NCBI RefSeq assembly: GCF_034006445.1
Contig: NZ_JAVESS010000019.1
Location: 1-61,062 of the forward strand
Length of the DNA: 61,062 nt
Direction: 5' to 3'
From: Desulfovibrio sp.
GTDB lineage: Bacteria; Desulfobacterota; Desulfovibrionia; Desulfovibrionales; Desulfovibrionaceae
The position numbers and the translations under genes are program-made. This document shows, piece by piece, positions 35,304-44,227 of the stretch (its first letter is position 1; each line of letters begins with the position of its first letter). A model generated the notes under the pieces. That model did not search any database. It was given only the letters and a program-made list of their open reading frames with translations, and was not told the origin of the DNA.

Positions 35304-36308
35304 CTAGTTCCAGATAAAGTGCAGCAGCCAGTAAGACACAAAGCCAACGACGCCCGCCGCTGGCAGGGTCAACACCCAGGCCGTGAGCAGGCTTCCGGCC
35401 ACGTTCCAGCGTACGGCCGAAAGCCGCTTGGTGGAGCCCACGCCAAAGATGCAGGCCGTGATGGTATGTGTGGTGCTCACAGGCGCGCCCATCATCGAGG
35501 CTCCGGTAATGACCAGAGATGCCGACGTTTCAGCGGCAAAACCGTGTACCGGCTCCAGCTTGAAAATACGGTGCCCCATGGTCTTCACGATTTTCCAGCC
35601 GCCCACAGCCGTGCCCATGGCCATGGCTCCGGCGCAGGACAGCTTGACCCACAAAGGCACTTCAACCGCGTCGATCTTGCCGAAAATGAGCAGCGCCAGG
35701 GTAATGATGCCCATGGTTTTCTGCGCGTCGTTCAAGCCGTGACTGGTGGCCATAAAGGCCGCAGATACCAGCTGCAAGCGCCTGAAAGCCCCGTTGACCT
35801 TTCGCCTGGGCATGCGTGAGCACAGCCAGTAAATGATCCACATGATCAGATAGCCCATAAAAAAACCCGCCAATGGCGAAGCCACCAGCGGGATAAGCAC
35901 CTTGTCGATAATCCCCTTGCCGTTGAGCGCGTCAAACCCGGCGTCAGCCACAGCCGCGCCGATAAGCCCGCCGATGAGCGCGTGTGACGAGGACGAAGGA
36001 ATGCCAAAATACCACGTTATGCAGTTCCAGACTATGGCCCCGACCAGGGCCGCCAGAACAAGCACATGGCTGCCCTCGACAACCTGAGGCAGGACTATGC
36101 CGCTGCCCAGGGTCTTGGCCACTTCCGTGCCCAGCAGCGCACCGGCCAGATTGAGCAAAGCGGCCGCTCCCACGGCAAAACGCGGCGTGACCACCTTGGT
36201 TGACACGACCGTTGCAATGGCGTTGGCGCAGTCATGCGCGCCATTGGTAAAGTCAAAGATAAGCGCCACCAGCACGATGAGCGCCAGCAGCACAGGAATA
36301 TCAAACAT
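35304..36308 (-). CDS. pit: PiT-family inorganic phosphate transporter
   Basis: Pit imports metal-phosphate with protons. The 334-residue protein has the twin signatures of the family: FDFTNGAHDCANAIATVVST near residue 19 in the first half and MATSHGLNDAQKTMGII in the second. About ten membrane segments are visible. It starts with ATG at 36308, which overlaps the end of the DUF47 gene by eight bases, so translation is coupled. The pairing of Pit with a DUF47 protein is common, the latter acting as an accessory or regulator. A strong terminator follows. Confidence 0.94.
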   Translation of the reverse strand: MFDIPVLLALIVLVALIFDFTNGAHDCANAIATVVSTKVVTPRFAVGAAALLNLAGALLGTEVAKTLGSGIVLPQVVEGSHVLVLAALVGAIVWNCITWYFGIPSSSSHALIGGLIGAAVADAGFDALNGKGIIDKVLIPLVASPLAGFFMGYLIMWIIYWLCSRMPRRKVNGAFRRLQLVSAAFMATSHGLNDAQKTMGIITLALLIFGKIDAVEVPLWVKLSCAGAMAMGTAVGGWKIVKTMGHRIFKLEPVHGFAAETSASLVITGASMMGAPVSTTHTITACIFGVGSTKRLSAVRWNVAGSLLTAWVLTLPAAGVVGFVSYWLLHFIWN

Positions 36309-36930
36309 TTTTCAGCACCGCTTCTTCAATGGTTTCCGCCAGGGCATTGACCTGCTCAAGCAAGATGCTCATGCGTTCGTAGGCCTGGCTCCATTTGAGC
36401 GTCTGCATAATCTGGGGCACGGTGATTTCCTGCTGCTCGTCCAGCAGTTCCGCCAGGCCCACGGCCAGCAACATGTCGCACTCGCCCCGCAGATTGCGGA
36501 AGGCGCGTGTTTTATGGCAGTCGCGTCTGTGGGTCAGCCCCTCAAGCATAAGACGGCTCATATCCAGCATGGCGCTTATGGTACGGGCCATCTGAAGCGC
36601 GGGAAAACGTATGCGCGTGAATTCAAAAATGTGCAGGCGGGTGCTCAGGCTGTGGAGACAGTCCATGCACTCTTCCTGCTCCTGATTGATGCGCAGGATG
36701 TCTTCACGGTCGATGGGCGTAATGAAGGTCTGCGTCAGGTCGCGGATGATCTGGCTGTGCAGCACATCCGCCTCTTCTTCCAGAAAGGCGATTTCCTTAT
36801 GGATATGATCCATATTGGCCACATCGTCCAGCATTTCAACCAGCAGGCCCGCCATACGCCGCAGAAGACTGTTCTGCTCTGCCAGCATGGCGAAAAACGG
36901 TGCGGATTTAGGCAACAGCGCTGGAAACAT
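36301..36930 (-). CDS. DUF47 (PhoU-like) phosphate transport accessory protein
   Basis: The 209-residue protein is all-helical with PhoU-like character. It starts MFPALLPKSAPFFAMLAEQN and has FLEEEADVLHSQIIRDLTQTFITPIDREDIL near residues 50-80 (given by ends), the hallmark of DUF47. These proteins bind metals through acidic clusters and are needed for activity of the adjacent Pit permease in other bacteria. AGGAGAAAGG precedes the ATG at 36930; an in-frame start at 36954 is less likely. Its 3' end overlaps pit. The upstream gap is full of decayed repeats. Confidence 0.9.
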   Translation of the reverse strand: MFPALLPKSAPFFAMLAEQNSLLRRMAGLLVEMLDDVANMDHIHKEIAFLEEEADVLHSQIIRDLTQTFITPIDREDILRINQEQEECMDCLHSLSTRLHIFEFTRIRFPALQMARTISAMLDMSRLMLEGLTHRRDCHKTRAFRNLRGECDMLLAVGLAELLDEQQEITVPQIMQTLKWSQAYERMSILLEQVNALAETIEEAVLKNV

Positions 36931-37094
36931 CCTTTCTCCTTGGGATCGGTACACGCACGCATGACCTCAATGCCACGCACCATACCGGTTGACGTTCCGG
37001 CGGTTGTCCGCTTCTGGGGGACCGCCGTCTTTTGATTTGATATATGTATACTCACAGCGGGCACGTGCCAAGAGGCCACACCCGAAACAAATAA

Positions 37095-37462
37095 AAGTTT
37101 TAGCCAGATCCGCCTGATTTACATTCTTTTAAGCATGTTACAGACTCATTTTTTGGGAACTAAAAACTGTTTGAACACTCAACATTTTTTAACCGCCCAG
37201 AGCTCTTATATTAGCGACGCTGTCGCCAGCCGTAAGGCTTCTTCGTCTAACGGCTGCCGCTTGAAATTGTTCTGGCGGATGCGAAAGCAGACGCCGCCAC
37301 AGAGGCGCAAGCGCAGCTTCAGGCAAACCCTGCGGGCAACGGCTGCCGCAAAGACAGCAATTGGTTAATAGAACGTGCAGCCTGCTGACGGCTGTCGCAA
37401 ATCGCATTTTTCGGCTGAATGAAAGCCGTGAAATGCTTTTCATTTCAAAGTTGATCTGCTCT
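37095..37462. repeat. cluster of decayed repeat A copies
   Basis: Between the DUF47 gene and the RluA-like gene at least two relics occur. Near 37243-37320 the interior of the second A type is recognisable in reverse (GCAGACGCCGCC, GAGGCGCAAGCGCAG). At 37375-37462 an end with CGCATTTTTCGGCTGAATG and AAATGCTTTTCATTT remains. The AT-rich part at 37090-37200 may hold the DUF47 promoter. No gene is supported from 36931 to 37472. Confidence 0.5.
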
Positions 37463-37472
37463 GGTGTCCCGC

Positions 37473-39068
37473 CTACGGCAGAACACCCTCAAACCACGCC
37501 CGCACAAGACGATTGAGCGCTTCGGGCAGAGGCCAGGGGGGATAGTCAACACAGGCGGCTCCAGGCAGCCGCAGGCCGCCGTGGTGCAAAAAAAATCCGT
37601 GCAGTTCCGTGGATGGCGCAACGCCGCCGGAATCCTGCGGCAACGCGCCCTCCCCATCCGCATACAGGGCATCGCCCCACAGCGCGTGTCCCAGCCCTGC
37701 GGCGTGCACCCGTATCTGATGGCGCGCGCCACGGCGGATGCGGCAGGCAGCCAGGGTCAGCCCCTGCGGCGGAAAAGAGATCGGGACTGCCGAATCGGGA
37801 GAAACGCCGAAAAGCAGCCGCAATTCCTCGGCATCCATTGCATCGGGATGCCAGACATGTAAAGGCCAAAAATCCGTCCAGCGGGTCTTGTCAGCCTGTG
37901 CGTCGCGCAAACGGCTTTTGCGGCGTCCGCTTACGCCCAGGGACTGCCGCGCCGTGATCGGCCCTGTAAGAACGCCCGTCAGCAAAGCCACATAGCGCTT
38001 TTCACAGTGCCCTTTAGCCTCTGCGGCCCGAAAGGCGGCAGCGGCGGCAGGCGTCAGGGCGGCGCAAAGCAGTCCTGACGTGCCGAAGTCCAGTCGTTGC
38101 AGCAGCATGAGTTCCTGGCCCTGTGGCGCCCCGTGTACGGGCTGGCCCTGTGGCGCGCTGTGTGGCGTCTGACCCTGATCCTGGCCCTGATCTTGGCCCT
38201 GATTCTGGCCCTGTGCCTGGCCCTGTAGGGGCTGGCCGCAGCCATGCCGGACGCCGTACATGACCGGCGGATACGCCTGGCCTGAAGTCCGGCCCGAAGC
38301 CCGGCCCGAAGTCTGGCCCGAAGTCTGGCCCGAAGTCCGGCAGGAGGAGGAAGGCCCGCCCCAGGCTGCCGTCAGTGCGGGGGCCAGAGCCTCCACGCTT
38401 GCCTGTGTGCTGCCCGCCAGAGCGGCGCTGTGCATGTTGGCCGGTTTGCTGAAAAAACAATATTCCCCTTGCCTGTCGAGCAGGCGAAGGCCAAGGGCGG
38501 CGGCCTGTGCGCAGGGGTCGCTGTACGGAGTGGCCGCAAGAAGTGCTGGCGTAGATTCCGGCGAGGGCGCTGTGGCGGCCTGCAGTGCCGACGACGCTGT
38601 GGCGGCCCCCGCTGTGGGCGCTGTGGCGGCCCCCGGCGCAGACGTCAGGTCGCCCTCAGGAGCAGACGTTGGCGCAGACGTTGGGGCGGACATGGGGGTG
38701 CCCTCCGGCGCGGCCTGTGCCAACGACGCTGTGGCGGTCCCCGCTGTGGACGCTGTGGCAGCCCCCGGCGTAGCTTGTGTTGGCGGCGCGGTGGCGGTCT
38801 GTGTTGTCGCCGCGTCAAGCAGACAAATCACGTCTCCCTGGCGCATACGCCGTGACGCGGCGGCGGGACGTCCATTGACCAGCACAAGGCCGCTCTCGAT
38901 GCAGCGCTTGCGCCCCCGCACGCCCAGGTGGGGCAAAAGGGCCTCAAGCGCGTGGTCAAGCCGCTGGCCCGCCTGCTGCTCCACGCGCAATTCCCGCATG
39001 CGTCCATCCGTATCGGGGCTGGCGCAGTTCCGTTCAGGGCCATTCTGACCGCAAAATTGGGGTTTCAC
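37473..39068 (-). CDS. RluA-family pseudouridine synthase with long low-complexity loops
   Basis: The enzyme isomerises uridine in RNA. An N-terminal S4 domain (ELRVEQQAGQRLDHALEALL) precedes a catalytic domain with RLDFGTSGLL, where the aspartate is catalytic, and later ARHQIRVHAAGLGHAL. At 531 residues it is about 200 longer than usual because of two insertions: Ala/Thr/Pro repeats at about 90-180, and Ser/Gly/Gln repeats (SGQTSGQTSG and QGQNQGQDQGQ) at about 240-310. GTG at 39068 follows the previous stop directly, with GGAG eight bases upstream; ATG at 38999 is the alternative. It is the last gene of a coupled minus-strand group. The RNA target is unknown. Confidence 0.87.
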   Translation of the reverse strand: MKPQFCGQNGPERNCASPDTDGRMRELRVEQQAGQRLDHALEALLPHLGVRGRKRCIESGLVLVNGRPAAASRRMRQGDVICLLDAATTQTATAPPTQATPGAATASTAGTATASLAQAAPEGTPMSAPTSAPTSAPEGDLTSAPGAATAPTAGAATASSALQAATAPSPESTPALLAATPYSDPCAQAAALGLRLLDRQGEYCFFSKPANMHSAALAGSTQASVEALAPALTAAWGGPSSSCRTSGQTSGQTSGRASGRTSGQAYPPVMYGVRHGCGQPLQGQAQGQNQGQDQGQDQGQTPHSAPQGQPVHGAPQGQELMLLQRLDFGTSGLLCAALTPAAAAAFRAAEAKGHCEKRYVALLTGVLTGPITARQSLGVSGRRKSRLRDAQADKTRWTDFWPLHVWHPDAMDAEELRLLFGVSPDSAVPISFPPQGLTLAACRIRRGARHQIRVHAAGLGHALWGDALYADGEGALPQDSGGVAPSTELHGFFLHHGGLRLPGAACVDYPPWPLPEALNRLVRAWFEGVLP

Positions 39069-40328
39069 TCAGATCTCCGCAGCCTTGCCCGGCAAAAGAT
39101 CAAGAAGGGCGCGGGCCGTCAGTTCCGGCTCGTGATACTGGGGATTGTTCTCGCACACGATATGCCGATCCACAATGTTGAGGCCCATGTCACTGATGGA
39201 TTTGCGCACCTCTTCGCCAAGGCCGCCTTCATAGCGCCCGTGGCGGGAATCTATGAGCACATGGTGCAGCAGGCGTTCGGTTGGCGCTTCCGGCGCGTCC
39301 TCCCGCAAATGGCGCAGGATCATGGCGGCCTGGCCCGCCACGCTCAGCCCCAGCAGTTCGGCATCACTGCCGGAATTGGGAATAAATATTTTGGGGCAGT
39401 CCGCTTCGGCCACGGTGCTTCCCACCCCCTGGGGCAGCAGGTTGGCCAGCACGCTGGTGTAAAAACTGCCCATGGGATAGCAGACGGCCCCGGCCGAACT
39501 CAGATAGACGCCTGCCGCAGGCGCGAGCGGCGGACGGCATGGCGTTGCGGGCAACTCCAGGCAATCCTGCTCATTGAGCCGTTCCGGTTCGTGCACGGTA
39601 AGAAACAGCCGCCGCACAGGCCGGGGCAGCGCGCGAAAGAGGTGCTGCCCCACAAGTACCGAGCCATCGTCCAGTTCAGCCGCCAGGTGCAGGCTTTCAC
39701 GGACAATGGGGCGCACCACGCCCCGCGTTTGCAGCAGACGGCTGAAAAAGGCCAGCACAGGGTCAAAGCTGCGCTTGTGGTGCAGATAGCCCCCGGCCAG
39801 CAGCAAATTGCCGAAACAGGCGCGATAGGGATCAAAATCGCCGGGCATGCGGGAGAGAAAAAAATTCAGGTGCAGGCGCAGGGCGTCGGCAAAAACTCCG
39901 GGCATGCTTTTCCAGACCCGGTGCCCTGCCCTGCCCATGCCCGCAAGCTGCCGTCTGAGAAAATCCGCCGAGGCTTTTTTGCCCGAGCAGGAAGGCGCTG
40001 CGCCCAAAATGGACGCCACGTTTTCGGGCAGGTCATCACCTTCGGCCGGGAGGCGGCAGGCGCAGAAATCCAGCACAGCGGCAGGTACCACAGCGCTGTC
40101 GGCCAGGGCCAGCAGCCGGTTGCGGATATCGCCCACAGCGGGCATGGCGAAGGCCCGACGCAACACCGCCGAACTGCCGCCGGAATCAAAGGTGGTGATC
40201 AGATGGACGGAATTGTGCGTATGGCGGGTCAGCTCCCGGCTGAGGCCGCGCAGGGCCGTGCCGCCAGTAAAAAACGTCAGGCGCGGCCCCAGGGCCGGAA
40301 AATCTGTCAGCGTCGGAGCGCCGTTCAC
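39069..40328 (-). CDS. CofD/YvcK (UPF0052)-like protein
   Basis: The 419-residue protein has the nucleotide-sugar or phosphate binding start RLTFFTGGTALRGLSREL, then TTFDSGGSSAVLRRAF and VGDIRNRLLALAD. These mark the CofD/YvcK superfamily. YvcK-like members bind UDP-sugars and control carbon flow and cell-wall precursors, while CofD makes F420. F420 is not expected here, so a YvcK-like role is more likely, but its divergent C-terminal half makes this uncertain. GTG at 40328 overlaps the stop of the preceding gene (GTGA). Its stop abuts the start of the RluA-like gene. Confidence 0.8.
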   Translation of the reverse strand: MNGAPTLTDFPALGPRLTFFTGGTALRGLSRELTRHTHNSVHLITTFDSGGSSAVLRRAFAMPAVGDIRNRLLALADSAVVPAAVLDFCACRLPAEGDDLPENVASILGAAPSCSGKKASADFLRRQLAGMGRAGHRVWKSMPGVFADALRLHLNFFLSRMPGDFDPYRACFGNLLLAGGYLHHKRSFDPVLAFFSRLLQTRGVVRPIVRESLHLAAELDDGSVLVGQHLFRALPRPVRRLFLTVHEPERLNEQDCLELPATPCRPPLAPAAGVYLSSAGAVCYPMGSFYTSVLANLLPQGVGSTVAEADCPKIFIPNSGSDAELLGLSVAGQAAMILRHLREDAPEAPTERLLHHVLIDSRHGRYEGGLGEEVRKSISDMGLNIVDRHIVCENNPQYHEPELTARALLDLLPGKAAEI

Positions 40329-40969
40329 GCACCGCCCCCGCTGGCCCCCACAGGCCAGGTTACGGGCCGCGTGGTGGGGATGAGCCCCAACTCGCACATG
40401 CGCATGAAAATGAGCCTGCCGATCCAGGCATCGGTGGCGGCATAGGCGATTTGCTTGGCGCTGAGTTCAGGCAGGCTCCAGTTGGAGCACTGGGACCCCT
40501 TGGAAATCCGCCAGCCAAAAAAATTGGCCGTCAGGCTGCGCAGCCCCTGGCTGGGCAGTTTGTGCGCCCTGGCCACGCCGCCCAGATCAACCAGCCCTGC
40601 CGGTTCAAAATCGTGCAGCTTGGCCAGATCACGCATGTCATCCCTGATGCCCACACCGGCTTTGACCTGCGCCGGGTTTGCCAGCAAGGCTGCCAGATCT
40701 GGGCCAAAGGGCATCCAGGCCAGCTGTATCAGGTACACGGCCTGCGCCGTGGCCAACTGGATCAGCGCCGGAGCGTTGCGCCGTCCCTTGCGAAAGGAAG
40801 GCCGCGTTTCCGTATCAAAGCCCAAAACGCTTTCTTCCCGCAAATGAGGCAGCGCGCATTGCCAGTCTTCTTCGCTGCGCACCACATGCACATGCCCCTC
40901 AAAATGACACAGGGGCAGAGCGTTCACTTCCTCACTGCTCAGACGGCGACGTAATACATCCATATCCAT
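40325..40969 (-). CDS. RNase D-like 3'-5' exonuclease
   Basis: The 214-residue protein holds a complete DEDDy exonuclease domain: GFDTETRPSF (Exo I), VGIRDDMRDLAKL (Exo II) and YAATDAWIGRLIF (Exo III, with the tyrosine). It lacks the HRDC domains of full RNase D, so the target may be small RNA or DNA ends. ATG at 40969 lies 15 bases after mnmE, and the stop overlaps the CofD-like gene by four bases. Translation of the three genes is probably linked. Confidence 0.88.
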   Translation of the reverse strand: MDMDVLRRRLSSEEVNALPLCHFEGHVHVVRSEEDWQCALPHLREESVLGFDTETRPSFRKGRRNAPALIQLATAQAVYLIQLAWMPFGPDLAALLANPAQVKAGVGIRDDMRDLAKLHDFEPAGLVDLGGVARAHKLPSQGLRSLTANFFGWRISKGSQCSNWSLPELSAKQIAYAATDAWIGRLIFMRMCELGLIPTTRPVTWPVGASGGGA

Positions 40970-40984
40970 AGGTTGTTTACCAGA

Positions 40985-42397
40985 CTACTTGCCAATGCAG
41001 AATTGAGAAAAAACCCTGTCCAGCACTTCAGCCGGGCTGCTCAGCCCGGTAACTTCCGCCAGATGGGCGGCGGCCACATCAAGGCGCACGGCGCAGCAGT
41101 CATACGACCGCCCGGCATCCACATCTTCGCGCAGGGCCGTCAGTTCGGCCAGAGCCGCCTCAAGAGCCAGTGTTTGCCGGGCATTGGGCGCAAGCCCTTC
41201 TTCTCCGGCAGCCCCATCACCTTCAGCCAGCAACAGCGCGCGCAGGTGTTCAGCCATGTCCTCCACCTGTGTATCGGAAAAAGCGCTGGTTGCGCAACAG
41301 GTTTGGTTCTGAATCCAGCTTGGGGGAAATTTTTTGGGCATACACAGGTCGCATTTGTTCCACACGACCAGCACAGGCGTTGTGCCTGCCATTTCAAGCA
41401 CTTCGCGGGCTGCCGGCTCCGGGCAGACCTCGGCCGTGGCCCCGGCCTCGCCCAGAGCGCCGCCGTCCAGTACAAGAACAATGGCATCCGCCTCGGCCAG
41501 TTTTTGACGGCTGCGTTCGACGCCCAGTTCTTCAATACTTTCCGTTGCTTTGCGCAAGCCTGCAGTATCCGTCAGGCGTACAGGCAGGCCATTGAGGTCG
41601 CAGGCCTCTTCAAGAAAATCGCGCGTGGTGCCGGGAATATCAGTGACCAGCGCCCGGTTGCGCCCAAGCAATGCGTTCATGAGGCTGGACTTGCCCGCAT
41701 TGACGGCGCCCGCCAGCACCACAACAGCGCCCTGCTGCATGACCCGCGCCCGGCGGCTGCCCTTGAGCAGGTGTCGCAGCGCGGCGGAAACGTTTTCCAC
41801 AGCGGCGCTGAAGGTGGGGGCGTCCATACCTTCAACTTCGTCTTCGGGAAAATCCACGGCCACGCACACCTGCATGCGCAGTTCTTCAAGCTTCGTGCGC
41901 AGGGCCTCGGTGCGTCGGGCCAGCAGGCCGTCCAGCCGGTTAAGGCTGTAACGCAGGGCCTCGCGCGAGGGCGCGGCGATAAGTTCGGCCACGGCTTCGG
42001 CCTGGCTCAGATCCATACGTCCATTGACAAAGGCGCGCCGAGAAAATTCACCCTTGTCCGCCTGACGCGCGCCACGGCGCACGGCGCTCTCCAGTACGGC
42101 CTGAACAATAAACGCGCCGCCGTGGCAATGGATTTCAGCCACGTCTTCCCCCGTAAAACTGCGTGGGCCAGGCATAAATACGGCCAGCACGTCATCAAGC
42201 GCCTCGTCGTTGCAGTCCAGAACGCGCCCTCTGTGTAAAAACCAGGGGCGAAAGTTTTCAAACCTGGACGACAGGGGCAAAAACATGCGCGCGAGCACCT
42301 GCTTGGCTTCAGGCCCGGAAATGCGCACAATGCCAATCCCCCCTGATCCGGGTGGCGTGGCAATGGCCGCTATGGTGTCGCGTGTAGTGTTGCCCAT
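40985..42397 (-). CDS. mnmE: tRNA modification GTPase MnmE
   Basis: With MnmG, MnmE adds the 5-carboxymethylaminomethyl group to wobble uridine 34 of some tRNAs. The 470-residue protein has the N-terminal folate-binding domain (DTIAAIATPPGSGGIGIVRISG), a G domain with GAVNAGKSSLMN, DIPGTTRDFLEE, DTAGLR and a VVWNKCD motif, and the conserved C-terminal CIGK. Length and motifs are normal, and the catalytic cysteine is present. It lies upstream of the exonuclease gene. A 350-base gap with repeat C separates it from jag, although these genes are neighbours in many bacteria. Confidence 0.97.
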   Translation of the reverse strand: MGNTTRDTIAAIATPPGSGGIGIVRISGPEAKQVLARMFLPLSSRFENFRPWFLHRGRVLDCNDEALDDVLAVFMPGPRSFTGEDVAEIHCHGGAFIVQAVLESAVRRGARQADKGEFSRRAFVNGRMDLSQAEAVAELIAAPSREALRYSLNRLDGLLARRTEALRTKLEELRMQVCVAVDFPEDEVEGMDAPTFSAAVENVSAALRHLLKGSRRARVMQQGAVVVLAGAVNAGKSSLMNALLGRNRALVTDIPGTTRDFLEEACDLNGLPVRLTDTAGLRKATESIEELGVERSRQKLAEADAIVLVLDGGALGEAGATAEVCPEPAAREVLEMAGTTPVLVVWNKCDLCMPKKFPPSWIQNQTCCATSAFSDTQVEDMAEHLRALLLAEGDGAAGEEGLAPNARQTLALEAALAELTALREDVDAGRSYDCCAVRLDVAAAHLAEVTGLSSPAEVLDRVFSQFCIGK

Positions 42398-42529
42398 GAG
42401 TGCGCTACAGTTACGGGTGCGCCGGTTTTACCCTGGCGGCATTTTTTCAGGGTTCAGGAAAATGCGGCTCCCGCCTTCCGCCAAAGGCGAAAATGCGGAA
42501 GCCGCCTTGATATGCAAGCTCTGTCCAAC

Positions 42530-42749
42530 AGCGCTACGAGAGTATTTTACCGTTGAAAAAGTATAACCACTCTGGAGCAGATTAAGGAAGCACTGATTAA
42601 AGAGCCTCCTGGAAACGCGCTGGTATTTCGTTTGGCAAGGCGCGTTCTTTTTTTGAAGCAGGAGTGGACTCTTCCGTCCTCGACTGTTTCAAAAAAAGTG
42701 AAGCAACGCCGTCAACAACACCGCAAAACGGAATAAATCAGCGTTTCCC
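42530..42749. mobile_element. repeat C, complete copy, next to a repeat A fragment
   Basis: The C copy spans 42595-42749 (155 bases), inverted relative to that at 16241. It is flanked by TA 42593-42594 and TA 42750-42751. Its ends are AGGAAGCACTGATTAAAGAG and the complement of GGAATAAATCAGCGTTTCCC. The last base completes the TAG stop of jag. Bases 42530-42590 look like a repeat A fragment (AGAGTATTTTACCGTTGAAA, GAGCAGATTA). No gene lies between 42398 and 42748. Confidence 0.75.
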
Positions 42750-44185
42750 TAGTTCTTTTCGGCCTTTTTGCGCAAAATGACAACCCTCTTCATGGGGCCG
42801 TCGCCCGTGCTGCGCGTCTGCACATCCACAGCTTCCTGAAGGCAGACGTGCACAATACGGCGATGGTACGAAGACAGGGGCCGCGTGGAATAAGAACGAC
42901 CGCTCAGGCGCACCTTTTCGGCCAGGGCCAAGGCCATTTCGCGCAGCTTTTCGTCCTGACGGCGGCGGTACTCCCCGGCGTCGAGCTGCACGCGCACAGC
43001 GGCGTTCATGCCCCGCGAAACGATACGCGAAATCATATACTGAAGCGCAGCCAGCGTTTGCCCTTCACGGCCAATGAGCAGACCCGAATCTTCTTCGCTG
43101 TCAATGCCTACCTGAACCCTGTCGCCGCCAAGCTTTACATCCAGGTGCACGTCATCGCCCACGATGGGGCGCACCAGTTGGCGGACGGTTTCGCGCACAA
43201 GGGCGTCCAGGCGTTCCTGGTCAAGCTGCTCCATGGGCATGGCGGGCAGCCCTTCGGCGGCTTCTTCAAAATCATCGTCCAGAACGTCCATACCCTTGGG
43301 CTGGCGGGCAGCCTCACGGCCACCTTCCTTGGCGGCGTTGCGGCTGTCACGGCTGTCACGGGAATCACGGGATTCGCTTCGGGAATCGCCACGGCGACCG
43401 CGCCCTTCAGCGCGTCTGCCTTCTTCACCGTTCTGGCCATTTTGGTCATTCTGACCGTTCTGACCATTTTGGACATTTTGCCCGTTCTGGCCATTTTGGC
43501 CGTTCTGGCCGTTCTGGCCGTTCTGGCCGTTCTGGCCATTCTGCGCACGGCCCGAAGCCTTGGCCCTGTCCCTTGACCTGTCGCCGCGGCTCTCGCCACG
43601 ATTGTCGCCACGGCCTTCGCCGTCGGGCCGGTCGGAGGGCTTGTCGGCGCTCCTGTCACAGGTCTTGTCACTGCCTCTGTCGGGAGCCTTGGCTCCGGCG
43701 CGGGCATTGCCATTTTCAGCGGCACGTTCCGGGCTTCTCTCACCCTGCCGTTCAGGGCGCGGGCCTGCCCCTCTGGGCTGACGGGCATCACGGCCCTGAG
43801 AACCTTCGGCCTGTTCGGCTGCCGGTTCCTGTGCGGGCTTGCGGTTGCGGGAGCGGCCAGTGCGCTTGTCCTGCTGGCCGTTGGCAGCCTGATCGCCTTC
43901 CTCACGCGGGGCGCGGTTTTTTTCCGGCGCTGCAGCCGCTGGCACACTTTCAGAAGCGTCAGCCTGCGCGCCTTTGCGGCCCAGAATGCTTTCAACGGTT
44001 TCACGAAGCTGCACCCGACGCGCGCGGACCTTGGCCTTGCGCGCGCCGACTATGCCGAAGATGCCGGACTTGGAGTCCTGCACAATTTCGATTTCCAGCT
44101 TTTCACGCGCCGCATCGAAGTAGCCGCAGGCTTCTTCTATGGCGCTGTCCAGGTCCTTTCCCTGGAATTCTTTAAACCCTTCCAT
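42749..44185 (-). CDS. jag: Jag/KhpB-type RNA-binding protein with a long repeat linker
   Basis: The 478-residue protein has the Jag N-terminal domain (EFQGKDLDSAIEEACGYF, SGIFGIVGARKAKVRARRV), a KH domain (LLIGREGQTLAALQYMIS) and an R3H domain (RPLSSYHRRIVHVCLQ). KhpB binds RNA and helps coordinate growth; the gene commonly sits beside yidC. The linker between the first and last domains (about residues 75-320) is hydrophilic and repetitive, with about twelve near-identical QNG units coded by a 9-base repeat, and SRDSRDSRDS. Ordinary homologs are 200-300 residues. The stop is formed with a repeat C element. Confidence 0.92.
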   Translation of the reverse strand: MEGFKEFQGKDLDSAIEEACGYFDAAREKLEIEIVQDSKSGIFGIVGARKAKVRARRVQLRETVESILGRKGAQADASESVPAAAAPEKNRAPREEGDQAANGQQDKRTGRSRNRKPAQEPAAEQAEGSQGRDARQPRGAGPRPERQGERSPERAAENGNARAGAKAPDRGSDKTCDRSADKPSDRPDGEGRGDNRGESRGDRSRDRAKASGRAQNGQNGQNGQNGQNGQNGQNGQNVQNGQNGQNDQNGQNGEEGRRAEGRGRRGDSRSESRDSRDSRDSRNAAKEGGREAARQPKGMDVLDDDFEEAAEGLPAMPMEQLDQERLDALVRETVRQLVRPIVGDDVHLDVKLGGDRVQVGIDSEEDSGLLIGREGQTLAALQYMISRIVSRGMNAAVRVQLDAGEYRRRQDEKLREMALALAEKVRLSGRSYSTRPLSSYHRRIVHVCLQEAVDVQTRSTGDGPMKRVVILRKKAEKN

Positions 44186-44227
44186 ACTCGTCCTCGTTCC
44201 AATGGGCGGTACAGGCCGCCATTGCGG